A stretch of DNA of 9,818 nt, taken from contig JAQBTI010000066.1 of NCBI GenBank assembly GCA_027624995.1, positions 1-9,818 of the forward strand. Direction: 5' to 3'. Both the position numbers and the translations under genes were made by a program. The stretch is from Chloroflexota bacterium (GTDB lineage Bacteria > Chloroflexota > Dehalococcoidia > Lucifugimonadales > CATQGZ01). This document shows, one piece after another, positions 1 through 5,786 of this stretch. A model generated the notes under the pieces. That model made no database searches, was not told the origin of the DNA, and worked only from the letters and a program-made list of their open reading frames with translations. Every line of letters begins with the position of its first letter. Position 1 is the stretch's first letter.

Positions 1-2
1 AC

Positions 3-1052
3 GGGTTCCATCGCTCCCCGGAGCGCATCTGTCTCATCCAACTCGCGACACCCGATTCGGTGTACCTCATCGATCCTCTGGAAATAGACGATCCGTCCCC
101 TCTTGGCGAGTTGCTCGCGGACGCCAGTGTAGAGAAGGTCCTGCACTCCGCCGACTACGACGTGCGCAGCCTGGACCGCGACTGGGGGTTCCGAATCAGG
201 AACCTGTTCGATACCAGCATCGCCGCGGCTTTCGTCGGCTCGACCATGCTGGGCCTGGGAGCCGTTCTTCAGGAATTTCTCAAGGTCGAGGTCAACAAGT
301 CCAAGAAGCTCCAGCGGGCTGACTGGACGCTTCGTCCGCTCCGGCCGGATGCCCAACACTATGCCGCCGGCGATGTGCTACACCTGGAGAGAGTCCGGGA
401 CCTGCTCGTAGCGCGGTTGTCCGCTCTGTCCAGGCTCGAGTGGGTGGCGGAGGAGTGCGAGCGGCTGGCGGATGTTAGGTATCGGCCGCCTGACTACGAG
501 TGGGGCTTTGCATCGGTCAAGGGAAGCCGCACCTTGGACGGTCGTGGACTGGCCGTCCTTCGCTCGCTCCACCAGTTCCGCGAGAACGAGGCTGTCAAGA
601 GAGACCGGCCGCCGTTCAAGGTACTGCCTGACGCGGCCCTGCTGACGCTGGCCGCCAGTCCCGATGCCGATCTGCCCCGCGTAAAAGGCCTCGGCCGCTT
701 CGGGCATCCCCCGGCTTCAAACGGTCTGGAGGCAGCGATTCGAGACGGACTCCGTGACGGTCCGATCAGTCGGCCCCGCTCGACGGGAGCCGGGCCCCGG
801 CTCAGCCCGACCGAGAGGGCGAAGGCACAGGACAGATTACAGCGCCTCAAGGGCTGGCGCACCGGACTGGGCCGGCGGCTAGGGCTCGATCCCGCTCTGC
901 TTTGGCCCGCAGTCAGCCTAACGCGGATCGCAAGCTCGCGGGACGGCCTGGACGCCGAGTTCACGAGCGCAGAGGTCCGGTCGTGGCAGCGTCGGGAGTT
1001 CGGAGACTCCCTACGGAGCTTCGTTGAGACTCAGTTAACCACACTCCGATAG
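3..1052 (+). CDS. rnd: Ribonuclease D, 3' part (5' end outside window)
   Basis: A DEDD-family 3'-5' exoribonuclease that trims tRNA and other structured RNA 3' ends in the cytoplasm. The frame is open from the left edge, and its first visible residues (ERICLIQLATPDSVYLIDPL) match the early exonuclease core. The GTG at 60 is therefore internal, and the Exo I DxE motif lies outside the window. Exo II is seen as HSADYDVRSL, with the catalytic Asp codon near 159. FDTSIAA follows, and Exo III is HYAAGD (YxxxD, near 360-374). An HRDC domain follows (LDGRGLAVLRSLHQFRENEA, about 537-660). A second, weaker HRDC-like helical region runs to the end, as in the exo-HRDC-HRDC layout of classic RNase D. The stop is TAG at 1050-1052. 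The gene converges on the methyltransferase fragments 58 bases away. Identification is firm; only the N-terminus is missing. Confidence 0.93.
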   Translation, partial: GFHRSPERICLIQLATPDSVYLIDPLEIDDPSPLGELLADASVEKVLHSADYDVRSLDRDWGFRIRNLFDTSIAAAFVGSTMLGLGAVLQEFLKVEVNKSKKLQRADWTLRPLRPDAQHYAAGDVLHLERVRDLLVARLSALSRLEWVAEECERLADVRYRPPDYEWGFASVKGSRTLDGRGLAVLRSLHQFRENEAVKRDRPPFKVLPDAALLTLAASPDADLPRVKGLGRFGHPPASNGLEAAIRDGLRDGPISRPRSTGAGPRLSPTERAKAQDRLQRLKGWRTGLGRRLGLDPALLWPAVSLTRIASSRDGLDAEFTSAEVRSWQRREFGDSLRSFVETQLTTLR

Positions 1053-1058
1053 TCTCAC

Positions 1059-1078
1059 AAAAACCCAGTCCGGCCTGG
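1059..1078 (-). terminator. Possible weak terminator after the methyltransferase gene
   Basis: On the minus strand a short hairpin (CCAG, six-base loop, CTGG) is followed by G and five T's. It lies about 33 bases past the methyltransferase stop. The stem is only 4 bp, so this may be chance. On the plus strand the hairpin is followed by A's, so it would not serve the ribonuclease D gene. Confidence 0.25.
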
Positions 1079-1110
1079 AAAAACAAGCTGGCGTACACTC
1101 AGGTCCGCTG

Positions 1111-1869
1111 TCAATGCGCTTCCCGTCCCACTCTGGCGACATTGAACGACTCGTCGATGAACCATAGGCCCTGGTATTTCTTCTGCACCTGCGAGGTCAC
1201 GTCAAGGTACTGTCCACGAGTCATCGCGGGCTTCAATCGCTCGTCCTCGATCTGGGCCACGTACATCGAGGCATTCCAGGCGGCGAGAAGCGTCGAGGTG
1301 CTGGTGTTGTTCGACACCTCATTGTGGCGCAATCGAAGATCGTACCGGAACTGCGCCCGCGAGTCGGGGTAGGTCAGATAACGAAGGTCTGGATTGTCTG
1401 CCCTCAGATGAGAGCTGAGCTCTCTCAGAAGCTCGTGGCGAGGCGTGAGAAAAGGGTTCTCCCCCGGCCAGATTCCGCGAACTATCTCCATGCCAGGGTC
1501 CTTGCCGGTGGACTGAATGACGACCATACAGCCCCCCGGAGCCAATGAGCGGGCGAGTGGGGCGAGCACGTTTCTGACCTTGTGGGTCGCCGGCAGCTTC
1601 GCCCTGTAGGGCTGGGCGGCAATCACGAGGTCGTCCTCGCGGTCCGTGTCGCCCTTCCGCGGGATAGCGGGCGCCAGCGGCTGTTCATGGTCCTTGCGAT
1701 AGATCACCAGCACCGAGGGAGTCACGTAACGGGGGTTGCCGGTTCGCTCGCTTGGGGCCGTCTGCCACCACTCTTGGACACGTGACTCCAGGTCCCTAAT
1801 CTGCGCCTCGAACTCGAACGCTGAGCTGCCTTCCAGAGGGACCTCCAGCCAGTTTAGGCCCTCCTCCAC
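1111..1869 (-). CDS. SAM-dependent methyltransferase-like protein, C-terminal part (frameshifted from 1796-2260)
   Basis: This is the second half of a protein whose first half lies upstream in another frame. It holds the later strands of a Rossmann-like methyltransferase. DDLVIAAQPYRAKLP resembles strand 4, and LARSLAPGGCMVVIQSTG is the familiar 'L.PGG.+++' helix and strand 5 of class I methyltransferases. A 100-residue C-terminal tail of unknown role follows (WPGENPFLTPRHELL onward). The GTG at 1869 has no convincing Shine-Dalgarno, and the motif I half is absent, so it probably is not translated alone. Removing one A from the A4 run (T4 at 1873-1876 on the plus strand) joins both parts into about 382 residues reading GSK-GVEEGLNWLEVPL. 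The substrate is unknown. The break is either a real lesion, a sequencing or assembly error, or less likely programmed +1 shifting. Confidence 0.7.
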   Translation of the reverse strand: MEEGLNWLEVPLEGSSAFEFEAQIRDLESRVQEWWQTAPSERTGNPRYVTPSVLVIYRKDHEQPLAPAIPRKGDTDREDDLVIAAQPYRAKLPATHKVRNVLAPLARSLAPGGCMVVIQSTGKDPGMEIVRGIWPGENPFLTPRHELLRELSSHLRADNPDLRYLTYPDSRAQFRYDLRLRHNEVSNNTSTSTLLAAWNASMYVAQIEDERLKPAMTRGQYLDVTSQVQKKYQGLWFIDESFNVARVGREAH

Positions 1870-2260
1870 TCCTTTTCGAACCGGGGTAGAGCCGCGGCGC
1901 TTCCGTGTACAGCATATTCGTCACGACCAACACCGTCAGGGGGTGTTCGTAGAACCGGTCGGCCATCTTCTCCAGGCTGATTCGCACGTCCTCCTGGCTT
2001 ATCTCTTTCCCCACTATGAAGAAGGGTACTGCGGGATGCCGGCTGTGCAGGTACTTCATGACACGGGTCAGGACCGTGCCATCTCCCATCCCCGCGTCGA
2101 AGACCCGTAGCGCCGGCGGCGCCGGCCGAAGGGACCTGATATCCATGGCCACGCGATCGGCGATGGCCTGTTTCTCGTCACAGGTGTTTACAAAGAGGAG
2201 ATACTTCTCGCGGTTATCGAAGAACCGGAAAGGGTTCGCAGCTTCGGAAGCACCGAGCAC
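1796..2260 (-). CDS. SAM-dependent methyltransferase-like protein, N-terminal part (frameshifted)
   Basis: This is the N-terminal half of a class I SAM-dependent methyltransferase-like protein. The clearest motif is VFDAGMGDGTVL at residues 53-64, the glycine-rich SAM-binding motif I. An acidic residue after strand 2 (IVGKEIS, residues 82-88) would hold the ribose hydroxyls. A third strand follows (LTVLVVTNMLYTEAP). Meaningful similarity stops near residue 129 (YPGSK). The remaining 25 residues are the out-of-frame tail, low in complexity and running to the TGA. The start drawn is GTG at 2260, with GGAGG 11 bases upstream. A CTG six codons earlier, directly after an in-frame TAG, is an alternative. 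The tRNA-Arg gene lies about 165 bases upstream in the same direction. The exact methyl acceptor cannot be told from sequence. Confidence 0.7.
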   Translation of the reverse strand: MLGASEAANPFRFFDNREKYLLFVNTCDEKQAIADRVAMDIRSLRPAPPALRVFDAGMGDGTVLTRVMKYLHSRHPAVPFFIVGKEISQEDVRISLEKMADRFYEHPLTVLVVTNMLYTEAPRLYPGSKRSGGGPKLAGGPSGRQLSVRVRGAD

Positions 2261-2427
2261 GGTGTTTGAAACCTCCAGCTAAGAGTCCAGCCTCCGTGGC
2301 ATGGGAGAACAGGGTCATCAAGCTCTATGCGTCACTGATTAGAGCGTAGTGATGCCGTCAGAGGTCCATCAAGACCGGAGGATGAAAGGTGAACCACTCG
2401 CCGCGGACAAGGTCTTCGTAGACAGTC

Positions 2428-2503
2428 TGGCGTCCCTGACAGGATTCGAACCTGTGACCCGCTGCTTAGAAGGCAGCCGCTCTATCCACTGAGCTACAGG
2501 GAC
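2428..2503 (-). tRNA. tRNA-Arg, anticodon UCU
   Basis: A complete 76-base cloverleaf can be folded on the minus strand. The acceptor stem is GTCCCTG/CAGGGAC, and the D arm is GCTC-AGTGGATA-GAGC. The anticodon stem is GCTGC/GCAGC with loop CTTCTAA, which places UCU at 34-36. There is a five-base variable loop, and the T arm is ACAGG-TTCGAAT-CCTGT. The discriminator base is G, and the CCA end is encoded (2428-2430). It should read AGA and AGG arginine codons. A promoter-like TTGACC-N18-TAAACT sits just upstream. No U-tract terminator is evident, so it may be co-transcribed with the downstream methyltransferase fragments. Confidence 0.97.
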
Positions 2504-2524
2504 GACCGTGCTCCGACAGCAACC

Positions 2525-2554
2525 AGTTTAGCAATGGCCCCAGATGTCGGTCAA
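2525..2554 (-). promoter_or_regulatory. Probable sigma70-type promoter of tRNA-Arg
   Basis: On the minus strand TTGACC (2554-2549) and TAAACT (2530-2525) are separated by 18 bases. Transcription would begin near 2518, leaving a leader of about 15 bases before the mature tRNA 5' end. The -35 matches consensus at five of six positions and the -10 at four of six. The position directly before a tRNA supports the call. Confidence 0.5.
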
Positions 2555-2658
2555 CGATAGGGGCCGGTCGAGAGCGACGCCAAGCTTACACCCTTGCGGC
2601 CTGGCATGCCGTGCGTCACCGCGCCTAACAGGCCACACCACGGTCAGGATCATCTGGG

Positions 2659-3159
2659 CTACCTTAGCGGGGACCCCATCCTGGTGCTGACCCTATGGAT
2701 GGTAAGCGGCCCCGTCCAGACGCGGCGCACTCCCGATATATCCATATCGCGAGCATCAGCCAGAGTCGTGTAGCGGCGTTGAAGCGTGTTGCCGATGGGT
2801 CTCGCCAGCATCGTCGCGACCACTATGGCCATGCCGGCCGTGGGTAACCTCTGCAGACGTTTCTCTCCCTTTCCCAGGACCATGGTGGCCACGGCGCCCG
2901 CCAGCAAGGCGGCCGTCGCCAGATTGGTCCCGCAGAACGGCGAGACTGCCAGCTCGCTTTCGCCTTGTTTGAGCCGAGATAGAGCCTCAACCGCCGCGTC
3001 TGAGACGTCGGCCGACGTCGTTCCTCCGAACACGAAGAACCCTCCAGCAGTGGAGTAGCCCCCCAGTGGAGGCTTCATTCCGCGTTGGAGCAACAAAGTG
3101 ATCGTCCCGTGCTCCAACGCATGATTCCGCCTCACACGCGATATGACGTCCCGCAACAT
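2659..3159 (-). CDS. DUF6391-like membrane protein with NHALEH motif
   Basis: A 166-residue protein of unknown function. Near the N-terminus it carries RRNHALEHGTITLL (residues 10-23), which I recall as the hallmark of DUF6391 proteins; the His and Glu residues could bind a metal, though this is unproven. A glycine-rich stretch follows (GGYSTAGGFFVFGGT, 33-47). Two hydrophobic, probably membrane-spanning segments lie at about 79-96 and 105-123. The C-terminus is basic. The ATG at 3159 is preceded by GAGGAGG at 8 bases, a strong ribosome site, so the start is well supported. The gene stands alone, divergent from the small helix-turn-helix gene. A TGGTATAAC extended -10 lies upstream. The family assignment is from memory and should be treated as likely rather than certain. 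Confidence 0.75.
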   Translation of the reverse strand: MLRDVISRVRRNHALEHGTITLLLQRGMKPPLGGYSTAGGFFVFGGTTSADVSDAAVEALSRLKQGESELAVSPFCGTNLATAALLAGAVATMVLGKGEKRLQRLPTAGMAIVVATMLARPIGNTLQRRYTTLADARDMDISGVRRVWTGPLTIHRVSTRMGSPLR

Positions 3160-3225
3160 AACCAGGGCCTCCTCAAGAGCTAGGGCAGGGGAGCGCTGCA
3201 GTTGTTTTGGCGCCCATCACCCAAG

Positions 3226-3234
3226 GTTATACCA
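3226..3234 (-). promoter_or_regulatory. Extended -10 promoter element for the NHALEH gene
   Basis: The minus strand reads TGGTATAAC, a TGn-extended -10 with five of six matches in the hexamer. It lies about 67 bases before the ATG at 3159. No good -35 is seen, which extended -10 promoters can tolerate. A matching plus-strand element, TGGTATACT at 3274-3282, lies 40 bases away and may be a second, distal promoter for the helix-turn-helix gene. Confidence 0.4.
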
Positions 3235-3303
3235 GACATCGACGGCAAGTTGCCCGGTAGTGCGCGATAGCCCTGGTATACTGGCCTAGCTGAATAGCTG
3301 TAG

Positions 3304-3351
3304 AAAATCTTCCTCCGGTTTTGAAAAAGTACAGAAAAAGGTCGAAAAAAA
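3304..3351 (+). promoter_or_regulatory. Phased A-tracts (curved DNA / UP-like element)
   Basis: Runs of A begin at 3304, 3324, 3335 and 3345, spaced 20, 11 and 10 bases. They therefore face the same side of the helix. The last run ends four bases before the TTGACA at 3355, where an RNA polymerase alpha-subunit UP element would sit. The rest of the window is GC-rich, so the block stands out. Intrinsic bending and promoter stimulation are inferred from this spacing. Confidence 0.55.
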
Positions 3352-3354
3352 GCA

Positions 3355-3384
3355 TTGACAGGAATCGGGACCTAAGATTAGCAT
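3355..3384 (+). promoter_or_regulatory. Promoter of the small helix-turn-helix gene
   Basis: A perfect -35 TTGACA (3355-3360) is followed after 18 bases by TAGCAT (3379-3384), which matches the -10 at the key T, A, A and T positions. Transcription would start near 3391, giving a short leader that consists largely of the ribosome site GGAGGAGGG (3399-3407). Confidence 0.6.
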
Positions 3385-3414
3385 GAAGTCAAGCTTTTGG
3401 AGGAGGGCGACAAC

Positions 3415-3657
3415 ATGATGGTACGAACCATGGCGGTACGGAAGACAAAGAAGATGACCGCGGTAGAGGACCGCTTCAGCCAACCGCTGGAGAAGATGCT
3501 GCCGGAAATGGTTACCGAGCAGGGTCTGACGGCGACGGCAGAGCGGCTGGGCGTCAGCAAGGCGACGCTCGGCTACTGGCTGCTCAAGCTGGGGATCCAC
3601 GTCAGGCGCGTTGCTCTTGCGCCCGGCGAGACCATGGAGGTAAAGCGAGTAGGCTAG
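3415..3657 (+). CDS. Small helix-turn-helix DNA-binding protein
   Basis: An 80-residue protein. Residues 1-20 are basic (VRKTKK). Residues 38-60, LTATAERLGVSKATLGYWLLKLGI, form a clear helix-turn-helix of the homeodomain-like or resolvase C-terminal type; the second helix (SKATLGYWLLKLG) would be the recognition helix. The last 20 residues are basic and Val-rich. There is no enzymatic or ligand-binding domain, so it probably acts as a compact DNA-binding regulator or chromosome-associated factor; the target is unknown. The ATG at 3415 is chosen because GGAGGAGGG ends seven bases before it. An in-frame TTG at 3397 overlaps that ribosome site and is unlikely to be used. Consensus-like promoter signals, phased A-tracts and a strong terminator suggest high expression as a single-gene transcript. 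Confidence 0.8.
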   Translation: MMVRTMAVRKTKKMTAVEDRFSQPLEKMLPEMVTEQGLTATAERLGVSKATLGYWLLKLGIHVRRVALAPGETMEVKRVG

Positions 3658-3670
3658 CCAGCCTTCGACA

Positions 3671-3707
3671 AAAAGAGGGCGCCGGTGAGCACCGGCGCCC
3701 TCTTTTT
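3671..3707. terminator. Bidirectional rho-independent terminator
   Basis: A 16-bp perfect inverted repeat (AAAAGAGGGCGCCGGT and its complement) surrounds a GAGC loop. It ends in TTTTT on the plus strand, and the leading A-tract gives a U-tract on the minus strand. It therefore serves the rightward helix-turn-helix gene and the leftward ctpA-smpB operon. The stem GC core is 12 bp. Confidence 0.93.
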
Positions 3708-3731
3708 ATTTGTTCGGAACCTTCCCGCGCC

Positions 3732-4181
3732 TCAGCGACTGACGGCGGATCTGGCCTCCCTCTCTCGTTCCCGGTCGATGATCACACGGCGCTTGTCATA
3801 TCGCCGCCTGCCCCGCGCCAGACCGAGCTCCACCTTGGCCAGGTGCCGTCTGAGGTACAGCCGCAGCGGCACTATGGCCAGCCCTTTCTCGGCGACCTGT
3901 CTGGACAGCGATACTACCTGGTCCTTGTGAAGTAGCAGCTTTCGCGGGCGGGTAGGGTCGTGGCTCTCCCCACCGGCTGCGGAGTAGGGCGAGATATGGG
4001 CGTTAAACAGCCACATCTCGTCCGACTGCGGGCGGGCGAAACCCTCGGTAATGTTCGCTCGGCCCTCTCGGATCGCCTTGATCTCGGTCCCTGTCAGGAC
4101 CAGCCCCGCCTCCACCGTTTCGAGAATCTCAAAGTCGAAGCGGGCTCTGCGGTTGGTCGCCATCGTCGTACCGACGGACAT
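3732..4181 (-). CDS. smpB: SsrA-binding protein SmpB
   Basis: SmpB binds tmRNA and delivers it to ribosomes stalled on broken messages (trans-translation). The 149-residue length and the order of motifs fit the family. RRARFDFEILETVEAGLVLT is at 11-30, GTEIKAIREG at 31-40, and WLFNAHISPY at 57-66. HDPTRPRKLLLHK is at 74-86, and PLRLYLRR with KVELGLARGRRRYDKR at 105-131. The C-terminal tail (RVIIDREREREARSAVSR) is basic and charged, as expected for the segment that lies along the mRNA channel. The ATG at 4181 overlaps the stop of the upstream protease gene as TGATG, implying translational coupling. ATG at 4163 (MATNRRARFDF) is an alternative start that fits family N-termini equally well. The tmRNA gene itself is not in this window. 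Confidence 0.96.
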   Translation of the reverse strand: MSVGTTMATNRRARFDFEILETVEAGLVLTGTEIKAIREGRANITEGFARPQSDEMWLFNAHISPYSAAGGESHDPTRPRKLLLHKDQVVSLSRQVAEKGLAIVPLRLYLRRHLAKVELGLARGRRRYDKRRVIIDREREREARSAVSR

Positions 4182-5470
4182 CAGCCAGGAACTCTGGAGA
4201 GCCGCGCGATCTCTGCCTCGAGGATCTCGATGGCCTTGTTCAGCTGGTCGGTTTCGGCGGTCTGCCGATCCCGGCTGGTGACTTCGATGTCGGGGACTAC
4301 GCCTACGTCTTCGATCGACCTGCCCGCCGGGGTATAGTAACGCGCGATGCTCATGTACAACCCGGCGCCATTGCCCAGGCGCCGGAACGTATTCACCGTC
4401 CCTTTGCCAAACGTGGTCGACCCGATCACCAGGGCCCTTTTATGGTCTTGCATCGCCCCCGCAAGTATCTCACTTGCACTGGCGCTACCAGCGTTGGCCA
4501 AGACGACCATTGGAATGTCGGTGGCGACGCCGCCTTCGCGCACCCTGAAATTGGTGCGCCGGCCGGCCCCGTCTTCTTCGTACAGCACGAGGCCTTCCTC
4601 CAGGAACTGGCTCGTGACGTCGATCGCCGCATTGAGAAGACCGCCGGGATTGTCACGCACGTCTATGATCAACGCCTCGGCGCCGCTTGCGATGGCCTCA
4701 TTGATCTTCGACTTGAGCTTTTCGGCAGTGTCCCCATAGAAGTCAGTCAGTCTAATGTGAGCTATGGTATCCCCGGGCGCACTACGAAGCAGAACACTCT
4801 CTAGCGGAATCTTGTCTCGAACGATCGATATCTCGACGGGATCGATGTCACCCAGGTGCTGCACCAAGAGCACCACCGTGGTACCCCGACGGCCACGGAT
4901 CTGGCTGACTGCCTCCAGAAGGCTCACGCCTTCAAGGGCCTTCCCGTCCACTTCTAGAATGACGTCGCCTGAGAGTATGCCGGCGCCCTGGGCTGGGCCA
5001 CCCTCGATAGGGGCGACGATTATCAACTTGCCATCAAGCCGCATCTGCACGGTCGCGCCGATTCCCTCGAAGCTGCCTCCCAGGTCCTGTGTCGCCTGGA
5101 TCAGGTATTCTGCACTGACGTACGCAGTCTGAGGATCCTTGAGAGGTAGAAGCATCCCTCGGATCGCTGCCTCCGTGATCGCCTTCGGGTCCAGCCCGGC
5201 CCTGTCTACATGCTCGCGCGTGAGCAGTGCCCAGACCTCCCAGATGGTCTTCAGTTCCTCCGGGACCTCCGATGGGGCCACTAGCAGTTGTTCCGGCTCT
5301 AGAATCTCCGCCATGAATGGTCCGGAAGCACCAGCCTCCGCCCCCTCAAAAACGGACGCCGTTGCCGGAACCGGAGCGACAACTTCTGCTTCGTCACTGC
5401 ACGCGCCTAGTAGTAGGGCAGCGACCACCGCGCTCAATAGAACCACCCCACGGACACCACGGATCGTCAT
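4181..5470 (-). CDS. ctpA: S41 carboxyl-terminal processing protease, lipoprotein
   Basis: A serine protease of family S41 (CtpA/Prc-like) that cleaves proteins near their C-termini outside the cytoplasmic membrane. I start at ATG 5470: it gives MTIRGVRGVVLLSAVVAALL followed by LGAC, a clean lipoprotein signal with lipid-carrying Cys 24. GGTGA lies eight bases upstream of it. An upstream TTG at 5530 would add 20 residues in front of the signal. A PDZ domain occupies about residues 132-215 (SFEGIGATVQ, LSGDVILEVDGKAL). The protease core follows, with IIDVRDNPGG at 268-277. The catalytic pair is Ser 331 in GSASASEI and Lys 356 in TFGKGTVN, 25 residues apart as in known CtpA. The end is TPAGRSIEDVGVVPDIEV plus a short helix. 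It overlaps smpB by one base, an operon arrangement. Confidence 0.94.
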   Translation of the reverse strand: MTIRGVRGVVLLSAVVAALLLGACSDEAEVVAPVPATASVFEGAEAGASGPFMAEILEPEQLLVAPSEVPEELKTIWEVWALLTREHVDRAGLDPKAITEAAIRGMLLPLKDPQTAYVSAEYLIQATQDLGGSFEGIGATVQMRLDGKLIIVAPIEGGPAQGAGILSGDVILEVDGKALEGVSLLEAVSQIRGRRGTTVVLLVQHLGDIDPVEISIVRDKIPLESVLLRSAPGDTIAHIRLTDFYGDTAEKLKSKINEAIASGAEALIIDVRDNPGGLLNAAIDVTSQFLEEGLVLYEEDGAGRRTNFRVREGGVATDIPMVVLANAGSASASEILAGAMQDHKRALVIGSTTFGKGTVNTFRRLGNGAGLYMSIARYYTPAGRSIEDVGVVPDIEVTSRDRQTAETDQLNKAIEILEAEIARLSRVPG

Positions 5471-5532
5471 CAGATCAATCACCTTTTCTCTCAGACCTTC
5501 CTTGATTCTATCACGCGTCTCGGTAGCCAAGT

Positions 5533-5547
5533 AATGGCGAAGCCATT
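5533..5547 (-). other. Small hairpin in the ctpA leader
   Basis: A six-bp inverted repeat, AATGGC-GAA-GCCATT, lies immediately upstream of the TTG at 5530 and about 63 bases before the preferred ATG at 5470. In mRNA it could fold in the leader. It has no U-tract, so it is not a terminator. Any regulatory role is guesswork. Confidence 0.3.
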
Positions 5548-5639
5548 CCTTTCGCTCATCCCGTTTCCGACCTTTTCAATCTTTTCAACACTCGTCCCAG
5601 TCAGCTTGAATGAGTCCTGAATAACATCAAGTTAAGGTG

Positions 5640-5668
5640 TTGACGGCCACTCGTCGTTGAGATATATT
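5640..5668 (+). promoter_or_regulatory. Strong promoter upstream of the TIR-like gene
   Basis: TTGACG (5640-5645) and TATATT (5663-5668) are separated by exactly 17 bases, and each matches consensus at five of six positions. Transcription would start near 5675, giving an untranslated leader of about 110 bases. An inverted half-site pair, ATAAC-N5-GTTAA (5621-5635), ends four bases before the -35 and could be an operator. The 316 bases between the ctpA start (5470) and the TIR-like start (5787) hold these elements and the hairpin at 5533-5547. I see no extra gene there. Confidence 0.65.
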
Positions 5669-5786
5669 CAACCCTGAATTCGCCTTTTAAGTGTCTATCC
5701 ACACATACGTCGGCCGGTTCTGAGATGATCCTAAGCCGGATATCGGTTCTTACCTGCCCATGCTGCGCCGCCCGGGAGACGCCCCG

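Noticed and set aside
60..62. GTG as the start of the ribonuclease D gene
   Set aside because: The frame is open to the left edge and the 19 upstream codons match the conserved exonuclease core, so the real start is outside the window.
494..964. Long minus-strand open frame inside the ribonuclease D gene
   Set aside because: Arg/Ser/Pro-rich shadow of a GC-rich coding region with no motif or ribosome site.
5528..5530. TTG as the start of ctpA
   Set aside because: It places 20 charged residues before the lipoprotein signal, whereas ATG 5470 gives a normal signal sequence and has a GGTGA ribosome site.
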